From contig VBCA01000007.1 in the NCBI GenBank assembly GCA_005881575.1, positions 21,104 through 85,103 of the forward strand: a stretch of 64,000 nucleotides of DNA, in the 5' to 3' direction. Of this stretch, positions 16,596 to 25,556 are shown one piece after another (position 1 is the stretch's first letter; each line of letters starts with the position of its first letter). Under the pieces are notes generated by a model, which was given only the letters and a program-made list of their open reading frames with translations, did no database searches and had not been told where the DNA came from. Source of the stretch: Betaproteobacteria bacterium. GTDB taxonomy: Bacteria; Pseudomonadota; Gammaproteobacteria; Burkholderiales; SG8-39. Both the position numbers and the translations under genes were made by a program.

Positions 16596-18077
16596 TCATC
16601 TTGCAGCGCGATACAAGCGCCGCAACAGTGGGACGGAAACCACCGCCAGGGCCAGAATCCCCAGGGAGCCCGCGATCGGCCGCTCGAAGAACGCGAATAT
16701 CCGCCCGTCCGCCTTGATCATGGAGCTGATGAAGTTCTCCTCCAGCATGGCGCCGAGCACCATGCCCAGGATCGCCGGCGCGACCGGGAAGCCGTTCTCT
16801 TCCATGACGTAGGCGACCAGACCGAAGGCGAGCATCAGCACCACGCCGAAGATCGAATTGTTGATGGCGAACGAACCGACCACGCAGAAAAGCAGGATCA
16901 CCGGCATCAGCACTTCGCGCGGCGCGCGCAGCATCTGCTTGGCGCACTTGATCGCCGCGATTCCGAGCGGCAGCATCAGCAGGTTGGCGAGGATGAACAC
17001 GAGAAAGATGGCGTAGATCGAGGCCGCGTTGTTCATGAAGATCGTCGGCCCCGGGTTCAGGCCCTTGATGTACAGCACGCCGATCACGATCGCGGTGATC
17101 GAATCACCCGGGATGCCGAACACCAGCGCCGGGATCCACGCGCCCGCGAGCGCGCTGTTATTGGAGGCGCCGGCCTCGATGATGCCCTCGATGTGGCCGG
17201 TGCCGAACTTTTCGGGCTCCTTGGAGAAGCGCTTCGACATCGCATAGGACATCCACGCCGCGATGTCGGCGCCCGCGCCGGGCAGTGCGCCGATCGCGGT
17301 GCCGAGCACGCTGCCGCGCAGCGCCTGCATGGGATAGCGCTTCGTGAGCGTCCACATGCCGCGGAACACGTTGCCGATCTTCGTCTGCGCCATTTCCCAG
17401 GGCTCATCGATCGAGCCGATATTGCGGATGATTTCCGACACGGCGAACATTCCGATCATGATCGGGATCAGCGTGAAGCCGCCGGCGAGCTCGGCGTTGC
17501 CGAAAGTGAAGCGCGGGAACCCGGCCGGATTGTCGAGGCCGATCGCCGAGACGAGCAGGCCGAACAGGAGCGACACGATGCCTTTCAGCGGATTGGCGTG
17601 GGCGAGAAACACCGCGCTGAAAAGTCCGAGCACCACCAGCCAGAAGTACTCGAACGACGAGAACTTGAGCGCCACCTCGGCGAGCGCGGGCGCCGCCGCG
17701 ATCAATACCGCCGTGCCGAAGAGCCCGCCAATGACCGAGAACACCAGCCCCGCGCCGAGCGCGAGCTCGCCCTCGCCTTTCTTCGTCAGCGCGTAAGCTT
17801 CGTCGGTATAGGCGGCCGACGCCGGCGTTCCCGGCATCCGCAACAGGCAGCTCGGGATGTCGCCCGCGAAGATCGCCATCGCGGTCGCCGTGACGATCGA
17901 CGCGATCGCGGGAACCGGCGGCATGAAGAAGGTGACCGGCACGAGGAGCGCCGTCGCCATCGTCGCGGTGAGGCCCGGCACTGCGCCCACGAAGAGACCA
18001 AAGGCCGCCGACGCGAGGATGACCCAAAGCACGTACGGGTCGAAGACCAGCGCGAATGCTTGAGCTAGAACGCCCAT
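16596..18077 (-). CDS. tctA: Tripartite tricarboxylate transporter, large membrane subunit
   Basis: A 493-residue polytopic protein with the TctA signatures PGLTATMATALLVPVTF near the N-terminus, PGAGADIAAWMSYAMSKRF in the middle and NNSALAGAWIPALVFGIPGDS. TctA forms the sodium- or proton-coupled permease with TctB and takes substrate from TctC. Start 18077 (MGVLAQAF) overlaps the end of tctB by 13 bases, so the pair is translationally coupled. The frame is open further upstream but codes there for an arginine-rich shadow. Gene order tctC-tctB-tctA is standard. Confidence 0.95.
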   Translation of the reverse strand: MGVLAQAFALVFDPYVLWVILASAAFGLFVGAVPGLTATMATALLVPVTFFMPPVPAIASIVTATAMAIFAGDIPSCLLRMPGTPASAAYTDEAYALTKKGEGELALGAGLVFSVIGGLFGTAVLIAAAPALAEVALKFSSFEYFWLVVLGLFSAVFLAHANPLKGIVSLLFGLLVSAIGLDNPAGFPRFTFGNAELAGGFTLIPIMIGMFAVSEIIRNIGSIDEPWEMAQTKIGNVFRGMWTLTKRYPMQALRGSVLGTAIGALPGAGADIAAWMSYAMSKRFSKEPEKFGTGHIEGIIEAGASNNSALAGAWIPALVFGIPGDSITAIVIGVLYIKGLNPGPTIFMNNAASIYAIFLVFILANLLMLPLGIAAIKCAKQMLRAPREVLMPVILLFCVVGSFAINNSIFGVVLMLAFGLVAYVMEENGFPVAPAILGMVLGAMLEENFISSMIKADGRIFAFFERPIAGSLGILALAVVSVPLLRRLYRAAR

Positions 18078-18532
18078 CGTTCGAGCACGCCCCAAGGCAG
18101 CGGCACGCGCAGCACCCTGTAGAACGCGAAGTGGATCACCACTGTGGCAACGACCGCGACCAGCGCGGTGACGCGCCACGATGCGCCGAGTGCGCGCATC
18201 CACACCGCGAGGATCAGCACGCCGGTGATATGAAATCCGAGCGCATCGGCAAGCAGGATGTAGGCGACCAGCCCTGCGAGGACCATGGCAACCGCGCGGC
18301 GCGGGCGCTGCCGCTGCATCCACTGCGGCATCGCGAAGAGCGGCGCGCGCTCACGCAAGCCGGCGCGAACGAGAAGCGCACCGCAGATTGCGAGACCGAT
18401 GGCGATCAGCCCGGGAAACCACGCCGGGCCGAATTTCTGGCCCGGCATGGCGGGAAACCCCTGGATATGCCAGAGGATGAGCGCGGCAAGTGCGACCAGC
18501 GCCGCGCCGGTCAGCGCATCGTTGACTTTTAT
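18065..18532 (-). CDS. tctB: Tripartite tricarboxylate transporter, small membrane subunit; start codon appears to be ATA
   Basis: The recognisable protein has about four membrane segments and ends in LPWGVLERWAF. The first ATG in frame (18448) lies inside the protein, after codons that read KVNDALTGAALVALAAL and LWHIQGFPA, the normal N-terminus of TctB. Family members usually begin with M-K-x-N-D. Here that first codon is ATA at 18530-18532, and it overlaps the TAA stop of tctC as AATAAAAG, where ATGA would be expected. With this start the protein has the usual 155 residues. It could be initiated at ATA, at an internal CTG or ATG, or be impaired. Confidence 0.8.
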   Translation of the reverse strand: MKVNDALTGAALVALAALILWHIQGFPAMPGQKFGPAWFPGLIAIGLAICGALLVRAGLRERAPLFAMPQWMQRQRPRRAVAMVLAGLVAYILLADALGFHITGVLILAVWMRALGASWRVTALVAVVATVVIHFAFYRVLRVPLPWGVLERWAF

Positions 18533-19479
18533 TTGGCCAGCCCTACCGCTTTGAGCGCCGCTCCGAGGTTCGCGTCCGAGGCGGCCATGAACTTGGCGGT
18601 TTCCCGGGGATCGGCCCAGACCACGCCGAAGCCGCGGCTCGCCATGAAGTCCTTGTACTCCTTCGAGTCATAGACCTTCTTCAGGGCGGTGACGAGGGTA
18701 CGCTGCGCGTCGGCGGGAATTCCCTTCGGGGCGGCAATCACACGCCAGGCTGCGATCTGCCAGTTGGTGCCGAGTTCCTGCTTGAGCGTCGGCAGGTTCG
18801 GGTACAGGGCCGGCGGGCTTCCGTCCATGATGGCGAGCGCGCGCACCTTGCCCGCGTCGATCATCGAGCGTGCTTCCGGAAGCGAGCACGGTACGACGTC
18901 GACGCCGCCGGCGACCATGTCCTGCAACCCGGGCGCGGCGCCGTTCGAGGGCACCCACGGCAGCGCATTCGGATCGATTCCCTGGTCCTTGAGGAGCCCG
19001 GCGATGGCGAGATGCCAGATGCCGCCCTGCCCGGTGCCGGAGGCCTTCATCTTCCCCGGATTGGACTTGATGGCCTGGAGCAGATCCTTCATCGACTTGT
19101 AAGGCGAGTCGGCGCGCACGTTGACGCCCGCGGGATCCGCATTCACCAGCCCGATGGGCGTGTAGTCGGTGTGCCTGAGCTGCGTGAGACCCACGTGGTG
19201 CATCATCGTGATCTCGACCGTGATCAGGCCGAGCGTGTAGCCGTCGGGCGCCGAGGACGCGATCGCCTGGTGGCCGACCACGCCCGAGCCGCCGGTGCGG
19301 TTCACCACGTTCACCGGCTGCTTGAGCTCCTTCTCCAGCAGGCTTCCGATGATGCGCGCCGTCGCGTCGGTGCCGCCGCCCGCGCCCCAGGGCACGATGA
19401 GCTGGATCGGGCGCTGTGGATACTGGGCAAGAGCGGACGATGCGGCGAACAGCAATGCCGCGAGCAGTAGTTTTCGCAT
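18529..19479 (-). CDS. tctC: TctC-type periplasmic binding protein of the tripartite transporter
   Basis: A 316-residue Bug-family protein with signal peptide (LLFAASSALAQ) and core motifs YPQRPIQLIVPWGAGGGTDATAR, NVVNRTGGSGVVGHQAIA and APDGYTLGLITVE. It is the first gene of the tctC-tctB-tctA operon and delivers a di/tricarboxylate or similar acid to TctAB. The carboxylate specificity cannot be read from sequence. Its stop codon TAA overlaps the presumed tctB start. Confidence 0.93.
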   Translation of the reverse strand: MRKLLLAALLFAASSALAQYPQRPIQLIVPWGAGGGTDATARIIGSLLEKELKQPVNVVNRTGGSGVVGHQAIASSAPDGYTLGLITVEITMMHHVGLTQLRHTDYTPIGLVNADPAGVNVRADSPYKSMKDLLQAIKSNPGKMKASGTGQGGIWHLAIAGLLKDQGIDPNALPWVPSNGAAPGLQDMVAGGVDVVPCSLPEARSMIDAGKVRALAIMDGSPPALYPNLPTLKQELGTNWQIAAWRVIAAPKGIPADAQRTLVTALKKVYDSKEYKDFMASRGFGVVWADPRETAKFMAASDANLGAALKAVGLAK

Positions 19480-19513
19480 GACCCCTCCTACGTTCAGGTA
19501 CGGTGCTTAAGTC

Positions 19514-20311
19514 TTAGCCCTCGCAAACCGGGAGCATCAACGCCTGGAGCACCTCGCTAGTCGAGCGGTTCTGCACGAAGGCCGCAACGCCCAAGTTCTT
19601 GGCGTTCGTGCCCGGGAGCAGCGGCAGCGCGCGTTTCTCCTCGAGCTTCGGACCTTCGCCGAAGCCGATCGGGCCGATCCATTCGCGCACCACGAAATCG
19701 TGCTCGAGCCGCCTGCCGCGGTTCTCGCCGGCGGCCACGTCGCTCGCGAGCTTGTTCTCGTAGGCGGCCAGATACACCGCGGCGTTTTTCTGCTCGGCCG
19801 GATCGACGAGCATCGCGGAAAGCTCGGCGTGGATGGCATCGGGCGCGATCGCGCGGATTGCGAGCGCGATCCTCGCGCGCGCCGGGCGGGAATTGATGCG
19901 CGTCACCTGTTCTGCGAATTCGCCGTCCGACCAGCGGCGGAAATCCTGCCCCTGCAGCAGCACCTGCGGAGTGTAGACGATCACGGGGCGCTTCAACTGC
20001 GCGAGCTTGCGCTGACGCACGGAGAATTCGCCTTTGGCGAACGGATCCTTCCAGCCGATGTAATCCCAGTAATCGACGTGGAGCGCGAGCGGCACCACCT
20101 GATCGGGCCTGAAGCCCTGCCCGAAGAGCGAGGACAGCCAGTGGTCGGCCGCGGGGCAACTATCGCAGCCCTCCGACGTATACAGCTCGACCAGCGCGGC
20201 GGTGCGCGGCCCGCTGGTGGCCGAGCACGCCGGTTCGGCGGCGCGCGCGGCGAAGGTAAAGGCGAAGGCGAGCGCGACTGCGATCGTTGCAAGGGCGTGT
20301 TTCGATTTCAT
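19514..20311 (-). CDS. DUF1223 secreted thioredoxin-like protein
   Basis: A 265-residue exported product beginning with a signal peptide (FTFAARAAEP). ALVELYTSEGCDSCPAADHWL carries a CxxC pair at the place expected for a thioredoxin-like fold, and LHVDYWDYIGWKDPF is highly typical of DUF1223. Its role is not established; the CxxC suggests periplasmic redox or disulfide chemistry. It lies upstream of tctC in the same direction with a 34-base gap, but a functional link to the transporter is not evident. Confidence 0.85.
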   Translation of the reverse strand: MKSKHALATIAVALAFAFTFAARAAEPACSATSGPRTAALVELYTSEGCDSCPAADHWLSSLFGQGFRPDQVVPLALHVDYWDYIGWKDPFAKGEFSVRQRKLAQLKRPVIVYTPQVLLQGQDFRRWSDGEFAEQVTRINSRPARARIALAIRAIAPDAIHAELSAMLVDPAEQKNAAVYLAAYENKLASDVAAGENRGRRLEHDFVVREWIGPIGFGEGPKLEEKRALPLLPGTNAKNLGVAAFVQNRSTSEVLQALMLPVCEG

Positions 20312-20392
20312 ACTTGTCTTGCGTCGGCGGGACGGGTTCCTTCCTTACAGCGGCGCATGGTACACGCAACTGCGCACTAGTACCATCTGCGC

Positions 20393-21562
20393 ATGGATTC
20401 TTCCGCGAACCGCATCTACGCGCCGTTTTTCTCGAGCGCGTTCACCTGGAACTTCGCGCTCGGAATGACCCAGCTGCAGATCCCGCTCTACGCACGGGAA
20501 CTGGGTTACTCCGGCGTCGAGATCGGCAGCCTGATCGCGCTCCCCATCGTCGTGCAGATGATCTTCAACCTCGTCGGCGGAGCCTGGACCGACCGCCTCG
20601 GCGGAATGAACGTTTCCCTGGTCGCCTTCGTCGCCACCGCCGCGGCCGGAACCATGTTCGCCGCGTCGTCGAGCTTCGCGGGCCTGTTCGCCGCGCAGAT
20701 CATGATGATCGTTGCGCGCGCCGTGTATTGGCCGGCGAGCTGGGCGCTGGTGAGCCAACTTCCCGGAGCGCGCGGCAGTTTGATGGGGACGCTGAACGCG
20801 ATCACGAGCTTCGGGCAGATCGCCGGTACGGTCTGCGCCGGCATGATCATCGCAAGCTGGGGCTTCGGCGCGGGTTTTTGGACCGTGGCGGCGATGGGCG
20901 CCGTCTCTTTCGCCCTGGGCCTCGCGTTCCGCTACGCGCCCCCGTCCCGCCGGAAGGCGCCGCTCCCGCTGCTTGCGGGCTACCGAGTGCTGCTCGGACG
21001 GCGCTCGATCTATTACGGCGTCATGTGCGCCTACCTCTCGGCGCTGCCGTTCTCCTTGAGCGTCTCGTTCTATCCGATCCTGCTGATCGAGCAGGGGTTC
21101 GGCTCGGAAGCCGCCGGCTGGCTCGTCGGAATGCGTCCCCTGGGCGCGATTGCGGCGGGCGTCGTGCTCGCGCGTTTCGTGAAGCACGCGGACGATTCTT
21201 CCGTGCCGCTCGCCTCGGCCCTGGCGGTCGCGGCCTCGGTCGGCCTGGTCGCCCTTTTCACGAACCCCGCGATCATCGCGTTCTTCCTCTTCGGCGTGGG
21301 GCTCGGCTCGGGCGTGATGACGATTTATTTCCAGATCCTCGTGAGCAGCCTGTCATCCGACGAAACCCGCGGATCGGCGATGGCGCTCGCCGGGATGGGG
21401 TGGAGCATCTCGCACATCTCGACGCCTCTCGTCATGGGCGCTCTGGCCGACCTGTACGGCATTCACGCGGCGTTCTACGCGCTGGGCGCCTTTGCGTTGC
21501 TGCTTTCGCTCGCTCTTCCCCCGGTCCACCGCTGGTCGCTCGCCGGCGGCGAGCCGCGTTGA
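20393..21562 (+). CDS. Major facilitator superfamily transporter
   Basis: A 389-residue polytopic protein with about 12 hydrophobic segments. The loop between helices 2 and 3 carries GGAWTDRLGGMNV, the MFS loop signature, and the second half repeats it weakly (LVGMRPLGAIAAGVVLARFVK). The C-terminal half includes SSDETRGSAMALAGMGWSISHI. It probably acts as a proton-coupled exporter or uptake permease in the inner membrane; substrate unknown. The ATG at 20393 is the first in frame after divergence from the DUF1223 gene. Confidence 0.85.
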   Translation: MDSSANRIYAPFFSSAFTWNFALGMTQLQIPLYARELGYSGVEIGSLIALPIVVQMIFNLVGGAWTDRLGGMNVSLVAFVATAAAGTMFAASSSFAGLFAAQIMMIVARAVYWPASWALVSQLPGARGSLMGTLNAITSFGQIAGTVCAGMIIASWGFGAGFWTVAAMGAVSFALGLAFRYAPPSRRKAPLPLLAGYRVLLGRRSIYYGVMCAYLSALPFSLSVSFYPILLIEQGFGSEAAGWLVGMRPLGAIAAGVVLARFVKHADDSSVPLASALAVAASVGLVALFTNPAIIAFFLFGVGLGSGVMTIYFQILVSSLSSDETRGSAMALAGMGWSISHISTPLVMGALADLYGIHAAFYALGAFALLLSLALPPVHRWSLAGGEPR

Positions 21563-21633
21563 GCACCCGAAGCGAGCTTTCTCCGCTTCCGAAGTCCGGT
21601 AGACTACGGGCTTGCGCTCCGTGGAGCCCGACT

Positions 21634-21825
21634 GTGAACCCGATCTACAAGTGGATGGGAATCGTCCTCGCTGTCGGCGTAGCCCTCATGGTGATCGAGT
21701 ATCGCTTCGCGAAAAAGAAAAAGGAAGGCGTCACCCCGACCGACAAGCAGCGCATCGTCGGCATCTTCTGGATCGCGATCTTCATGAGCCTCCTGGTAGG
21801 CGCGCTCATGCTGATGTCGGACTGA
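21634..21825 (+). CDS. Small two-helix membrane protein
   Basis: From a GTG at 21634 the frame encodes 63 residues: IYKWMGIVLAVGVALMVIEY, a lysine-rich loop AKKKKEGVTPTDKQR, then a second helix VGIFWIAIFMSLLVGALML. It is too short for its function to be recognised. It lies between the MFS gene and the luciferase-like gene on the same strand, ending 4 bases before the latter's start, which suggests co-transcription. No other initiator precedes the first helix. Confidence 0.55.
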   Translation: MNPIYKWMGIVLAVGVALMVIEYRFAKKKKEGVTPTDKQRIVGIFWIAIFMSLLVGALMLMSD

Positions 21826-21829
21826 AGGG

Positions 21830-22828
21830 ATGAGGGTGCCTCTGGGGGTGCTCGATCAATCCCCCGTCATCAGCGGACACAGTGCCACCGAAGCGATCGC
21901 CGAAACCGTTTCGCTCGCCCGGCTCGCCGAAGAGCTGGGGTACGGCCGCTACTGGCTCGCCGAGCACCACGCCATCGCGGCGCTTGCCGATCCCAGTCCC
22001 GAGATTCTCGTCTCGCGCGTCGCGAGCGCCACTTCGCGCATCCGCGTCGGTACGGGTGGAGTGCTCCTTCCCTACTACAGTCCGCTCAAGATCGCCGAGC
22101 AGTTCCGCATGCTCGAAGCGCTTTTTCCCGGGCGCATCGATCTCGGCATCGGCCGCGCGCCGGGCGGGGACCCGCGCACGGCGCTCGCGTTGGCGGACGG
22201 CGAATACCAAGGCGCGGAGCACATGCCGCAGCAGGTGCAGGACCTGATCGGTTTTCTGGACCGGACGCTTCCCGCGGGTCATCCATACGTCAAGGTCAAG
22301 GCCCAGCCCGCCGGAGATACTTCGCCGGAAATATGGCTGCTCGGCTCCTCGGATTACAGCGGCGCGCTCGCCGCCCAGCTCGGCCTGCGCTTCGCGTTCG
22401 CGCATTTCATCAGCGCGTTCGGAGGCGAGGCCGTGGCGCGCGCCTACCGCGATCAGTACCAAGCGTCGGAGCGCGAGCCGCAACCCCGGTCGCTCGTATG
22501 CGCGTTCGTGATCTGCGCGAAGACCCGTTCCGAGGCCGAGCGCCTCGCCGCAAGCATCGACCTTCGGCGCCTGCACATGGCAAAGGGCATCGATGCGCCC
22601 GTGCCGACGCTCGAGGAAGCGAGGGCGTACCGCATCTCTCCGCAGGAGCGCGCCTACATCGGGCAGCAGCGCTCGCGCCTGGTGCACGGCGATCCGGGAG
22701 AAGTGCGCGAAAAGCTGCTGGCGCTGAAGGAGAAGTTCGCGGCCGACGAGCTGATGGTCATCACCATCACCGGCGATTACGAGAGCCGGCGCGAATCGTA
22801 CCGGCTCGTAGCGGAGGCGTTTGCGTAG
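21830..22828 (+). CDS. Luciferase-like (LLM class) flavin-dependent oxidoreductase
   Basis: A 332-residue cytoplasmic TIM-barrel protein. It opens with VPLGVLDQSPV, and YGRYWLAEHHAI, LPYYSPLKIAEQFRMLEALFPGRIDLGIGRAPG and EIWLLGSSDYSGALAAQLG are typical of the MsnO8-type LLM subgroup. Such enzymes use FMNH2 or F420 to oxidise small organic molecules. AAGGG sits close to the ATG. No flavin reductase gene is adjacent. The substrate is unknown. Confidence 0.9.
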   Translation: MRVPLGVLDQSPVISGHSATEAIAETVSLARLAEELGYGRYWLAEHHAIAALADPSPEILVSRVASATSRIRVGTGGVLLPYYSPLKIAEQFRMLEALFPGRIDLGIGRAPGGDPRTALALADGEYQGAEHMPQQVQDLIGFLDRTLPAGHPYVKVKAQPAGDTSPEIWLLGSSDYSGALAAQLGLRFAFAHFISAFGGEAVARAYRDQYQASEREPQPRSLVCAFVICAKTRSEAERLAASIDLRRLHMAKGIDAPVPTLEEARAYRISPQERAYIGQQRSRLVHGDPGEVREKLLALKEKFAADELMVITITGDYESRRESYRLVAEAFA

Positions 22829-22845
22829 GGCCGGGACTGGAGCTT

Positions 22846-23868
22846 CTAGCGCCCTGGCCACTCGGTGCGATTGCGGCCGGATTGCTTTGCCGTGTAGAGC
22901 GCGTCATCGGCCTGAGCGAGCAGCTTCTGAGGATTCGCGCCCCTTTCCAGCGCGACCAGCCCGAGCGAAACGGTCACCTGGGGCAGCAGGCGTCCATCGT
23001 AGTTGAACGAGGCGGAAGCGACCGCCTCGCGCAGCCGTTCGACGGCGCTGATGGCGCCCGGCAGCAAGGTTTGAGGGAGGATCAGCACGAACTCCTCGCC
23101 ACCGATGCGGGCGGCGGAGTCGGCGGGCCTCAGGTTGGCGCGCACGAGCTGCCCGACCTGCAACAGCACGGCGTCCCCCGCGGCATGTCCGTAGCCGTCG
23201 TTGATCTGCTTGAAGTGGTCGATGTCCATCATGGCGATGCACAGCGGCTCGGACGCGTGGAGGTGGCGTTGGATGATTCGAGGCAGCGTCTGGTCGAGCC
23301 AGCGCCGGTTGCGGAAACCGGTGAGGGCGTCGCTCAAGGCCGCCTGTTCGAATTGACGGCGCAGAACGATGCTCTCCTGTACGGCGTCGTTGTTCGAGCG
23401 CAATCGCTTTGCAAGCCGCACCAGCAAGCCGACCGAGAACTCGTGCGAGGACTCGGCAAGCCACCAGAAGGTTTCTTCGTCCAGCACGAGGAGCTGCGCG
23501 GGTTTTTCCGCTGCGACCGTCGCAGTTGCGGAGCTGCCCGCGAGCAGCGACAGCTCCCCGACGGTCTCGCCCTGTTCTATGTAGGCGAGCGGCGAGTCAT
23601 CCAGTTCCACGCGCAGCAGGCCCGAGAGCAGGATGTAGACGCGCAGATTCGGCTCACCCCGCCGGAGCAGGTGCTGGCCCGCTGCTAGCTGCAGCAGCCG
23701 GGCGCGGGGGACGAGCGCGTCGAGGATCTGGTCGCCTATTCCCTGGAGCGCTTGGAGCTCGCGCAGCACCGCGACGCTCACCCCTGGCGCCCCGTCGCGG
23801 GACGACTCCTCGCTCGCGACAGGCAGCCCGGGTTGCAGCGGTTTGCGTGGTTTGCGTAAGAAGCCCAC
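22846..23868 (-). CDS. Cyclic nucleotide-binding domain plus GGDEF diguanylate cyclase
   Basis: A 340-residue soluble protein from a GTG start. Residues of about 45-150 form a cNMP/Crp-like sensor domain (HLLRRGEPNLRVYILLSGLL, GETVGELSLLAGSSATATV). The C-terminal part is a GGDEF domain with DALTGFRNRRW, MDIDHFKQINDGYGH and GGEEF at 256-260, the catalytic signature, preceded by the inhibitory I-site RPAD at 247-250. It should therefore make c-di-GMP with product feedback. It has no membrane segment, unlike the second GGDEF gene at 48107. Confidence 0.9.
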   Translation of the reverse strand: MGFLRKPRKPLQPGLPVASEESSRDGAPGVSVAVLRELQALQGIGDQILDALVPRARLLQLAAGQHLLRRGEPNLRVYILLSGLLRVELDDSPLAYIEQGETVGELSLLAGSSATATVAAEKPAQLLVLDEETFWWLAESSHEFSVGLLVRLAKRLRSNNDAVQESIVLRRQFEQAALSDALTGFRNRRWLDQTLPRIIQRHLHASEPLCIAMMDIDHFKQINDGYGHAAGDAVLLQVGQLVRANLRPADSAARIGGEEFVLILPQTLLPGAISAVERLREAVASASFNYDGRLLPQVTVSLGLVALERGANPQKLLAQADDALYTAKQSGRNRTEWPGR

Positions 23869-24021
23869 GTGGATGGCCCGGCTGATCTCTCCCCAGAATA
23901 TCCGAGGGCACCGTGGTCGGCAAGAAAAACCCCAAAAACATCCGAAAGAACCAGACTGACCGATCCGCCTGCAACGTACCCTGCGCTACAATCATGCGCG
24001 GGGAGGTCGAAGGAGGATTTC

Positions 24022-24960
24022 ATGAAACTCTCAAAGCGCGTCATGGCGATCTTGGCATTGACTCCGCTGCTGGCCGGTGTCACCACCTTCGGCTCTTGCC
24101 AGACACCGCCGCCCGTCTCGCAGCCGCACATCAAGACGGTCTTCATCATACTCATGGAGAACAAGAACTGGGCGCAGATCGCCGGCAGCAGCAGCGCGCC
24201 CTACATCAACAACACGCTGCTGCCCATGGCGTCCCACGCAGAGCTGTACTTCAATCCGCCGCTGGTTCATCCCAGCCTGCCCAACTATCTGTGGCTCGAA
24301 GCCGGTGTCAACTTCGGCGTCTTCAACGACGACCCGCCCAGCGCGAATCACCAGAGCACGACCGAGCATCTGGTGACCTTGCTGCAGAAGAGCGGCATTT
24401 CCTGGAAGACGTATCAGGAGGACATCAGCGGCGCCGACTGTCCTCTGGTCAGCAATGGGCTATACGCCGTGAAGCACAACCCCTTCGTTTACTTTGACGA
24501 TGTAACGAATGACCAGGATCCCAATTCGGCCAATTGCATCGGCCACGTGCGGCCGTTCAGCGAGCTGGCGACGGATCTCGCCAGCAATACCGTTGCGCAA
24601 TACAACTTCATCACCCCGAACGAGTGCAACGACATGCACGACAGCTGCGCTCCGCTCAATGATGCCATCCGGCAGGGCGATACCTGGCTGTCCCAGAACC
24701 TGCCCGCGATCCTCGGCTCAGCGGCCTACCGGAACGGCGGCGCGGTGTTCGTCACCTGGGACGAAGGGGCGGCTTCGGACGGTCCGATCGGAATGATCGT
24801 GCTGTCGCCGTTCGCCAAGGGCAACGGCTACCGCAACTTCATCCGCTACACGCACGGATCGACCTTGCGCACCTTCCAGGAAATCTTCGGCGTCAGCCCG
24901 TTTCTGCGCGATGCCGCCATCGAGGCCGATCTGAGCGATCTCTTTGCGGTCTTTCCCTGA
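24022..24960 (+). CDS. Secreted phosphoesterase (phospholipase C/acid phosphatase family)
   Basis: A 312-residue exported protein whose start is fixed by AGGAGG five bases before the ATG at 24022. The family entry motif IKTVFIILMENKNW matches PF04185-type phosphoesterases, in which the MEN segment supplies a metal-binding glutamate. Later motifs are YNFITPNECNDMHDSC, FVTWDEGAASDGP and a terminal THGSTLRTFQEIFGV. Relatives are bacterial acid phosphatases and non-haemolytic phospholipase C. The N-terminus may be a lipoprotein signal (TTFGSC). It is divergent from the c-di-GMP gene. Confidence 0.85.
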   Translation: MKLSKRVMAILALTPLLAGVTTFGSCQTPPPVSQPHIKTVFIILMENKNWAQIAGSSSAPYINNTLLPMASHAELYFNPPLVHPSLPNYLWLEAGVNFGVFNDDPPSANHQSTTEHLVTLLQKSGISWKTYQEDISGADCPLVSNGLYAVKHNPFVYFDDVTNDQDPNSANCIGHVRPFSELATDLASNTVAQYNFITPNECNDMHDSCAPLNDAIRQGDTWLSQNLPAILGSAAYRNGGAVFVTWDEGAASDGPIGMIVLSPFAKGNGYRNFIRYTHGSTLRTFQEIFGVSPFLRDAAIEADLSDLFAVFP

Positions 24961-24963
24961 AGC

Positions 24964-25518
24964 TCAGAAGAGGTGCACCGCGGTCGGCCAGAAGGAGCCG
25001 ATCAGGCTGAACGCAACGCCGATCGCGCCCAGGGCGTAGGCGATCCAGAGGAGCGCCGCGACGCCGGTGATGATCTGCGCCGAGGCGAGAACGATCGCGA
25101 TCTGCACCGCGGCCGAGGCGATCTCGTAGTTGTGGTAGGCCGCCATCGCGCGGTCGCGTTTTGTCTCCATCTCCTTCGCGCGCGCCATGAGCTCCTTGCG
25201 GCCTTCGTTGGTTTCGGGCTCGGATTGGTAGCGTTCGGCCGTCTTCTTCCAGGTCTCGATCTGCCTCCTCACAGCCTCCGGCGCCTTCTGCCCGAATTGC
25301 GCCTCCATCTCCTCGGCGGCGGTGCGCACCGTCGTCTGGCGGATGGTCTTCGCCTGGAAGAAAGCCCACAGGTTGGAGGCCTCGATGTGGCTGGCGAGCG
25401 CGCTCGTCTGCGAACCCTTGCCCAGGGTCTCGGCGAACGCGAGAACGAGCGCGAGGACCGCGATGAAGAGGGCGACCTTCTTGTTGGAGGGATCGACGTG
25501 GACGTGGGCTTCGGACAT
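24964..25518 (-). CDS. DUF4337 family membrane protein
   Basis: A 184-residue protein with an N-terminal helix (VALFIAVLALVLAFAETL), a central region with ASNLWAFFQAKTIRQT and EMETKRDRAMAAYHNYE, predicted to be helical, and two C-terminal membrane segments. This layout and the WAFFQAK motif identify DUF4337, which has no known function. It is the last gene of the minus-strand run after soxA, 38 bases away. Confidence 0.8.
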   Translation of the reverse strand: MSEAHVHVDPSNKKVALFIAVLALVLAFAETLGKGSQTSALASHIEASNLWAFFQAKTIRQTTVRTAAEEMEAQFGQKAPEAVRRQIETWKKTAERYQSEPETNEGRKELMARAKEMETKRDRAMAAYHNYEIASAAVQIAIVLASAQIITGVAALLWIAYALGAIGVAFSLIGSFWPTAVHLF

Positions 25519-25556
25519 TCCGATTCTCCCCTTTTTTCAGACGCCCGAATTCTAGC

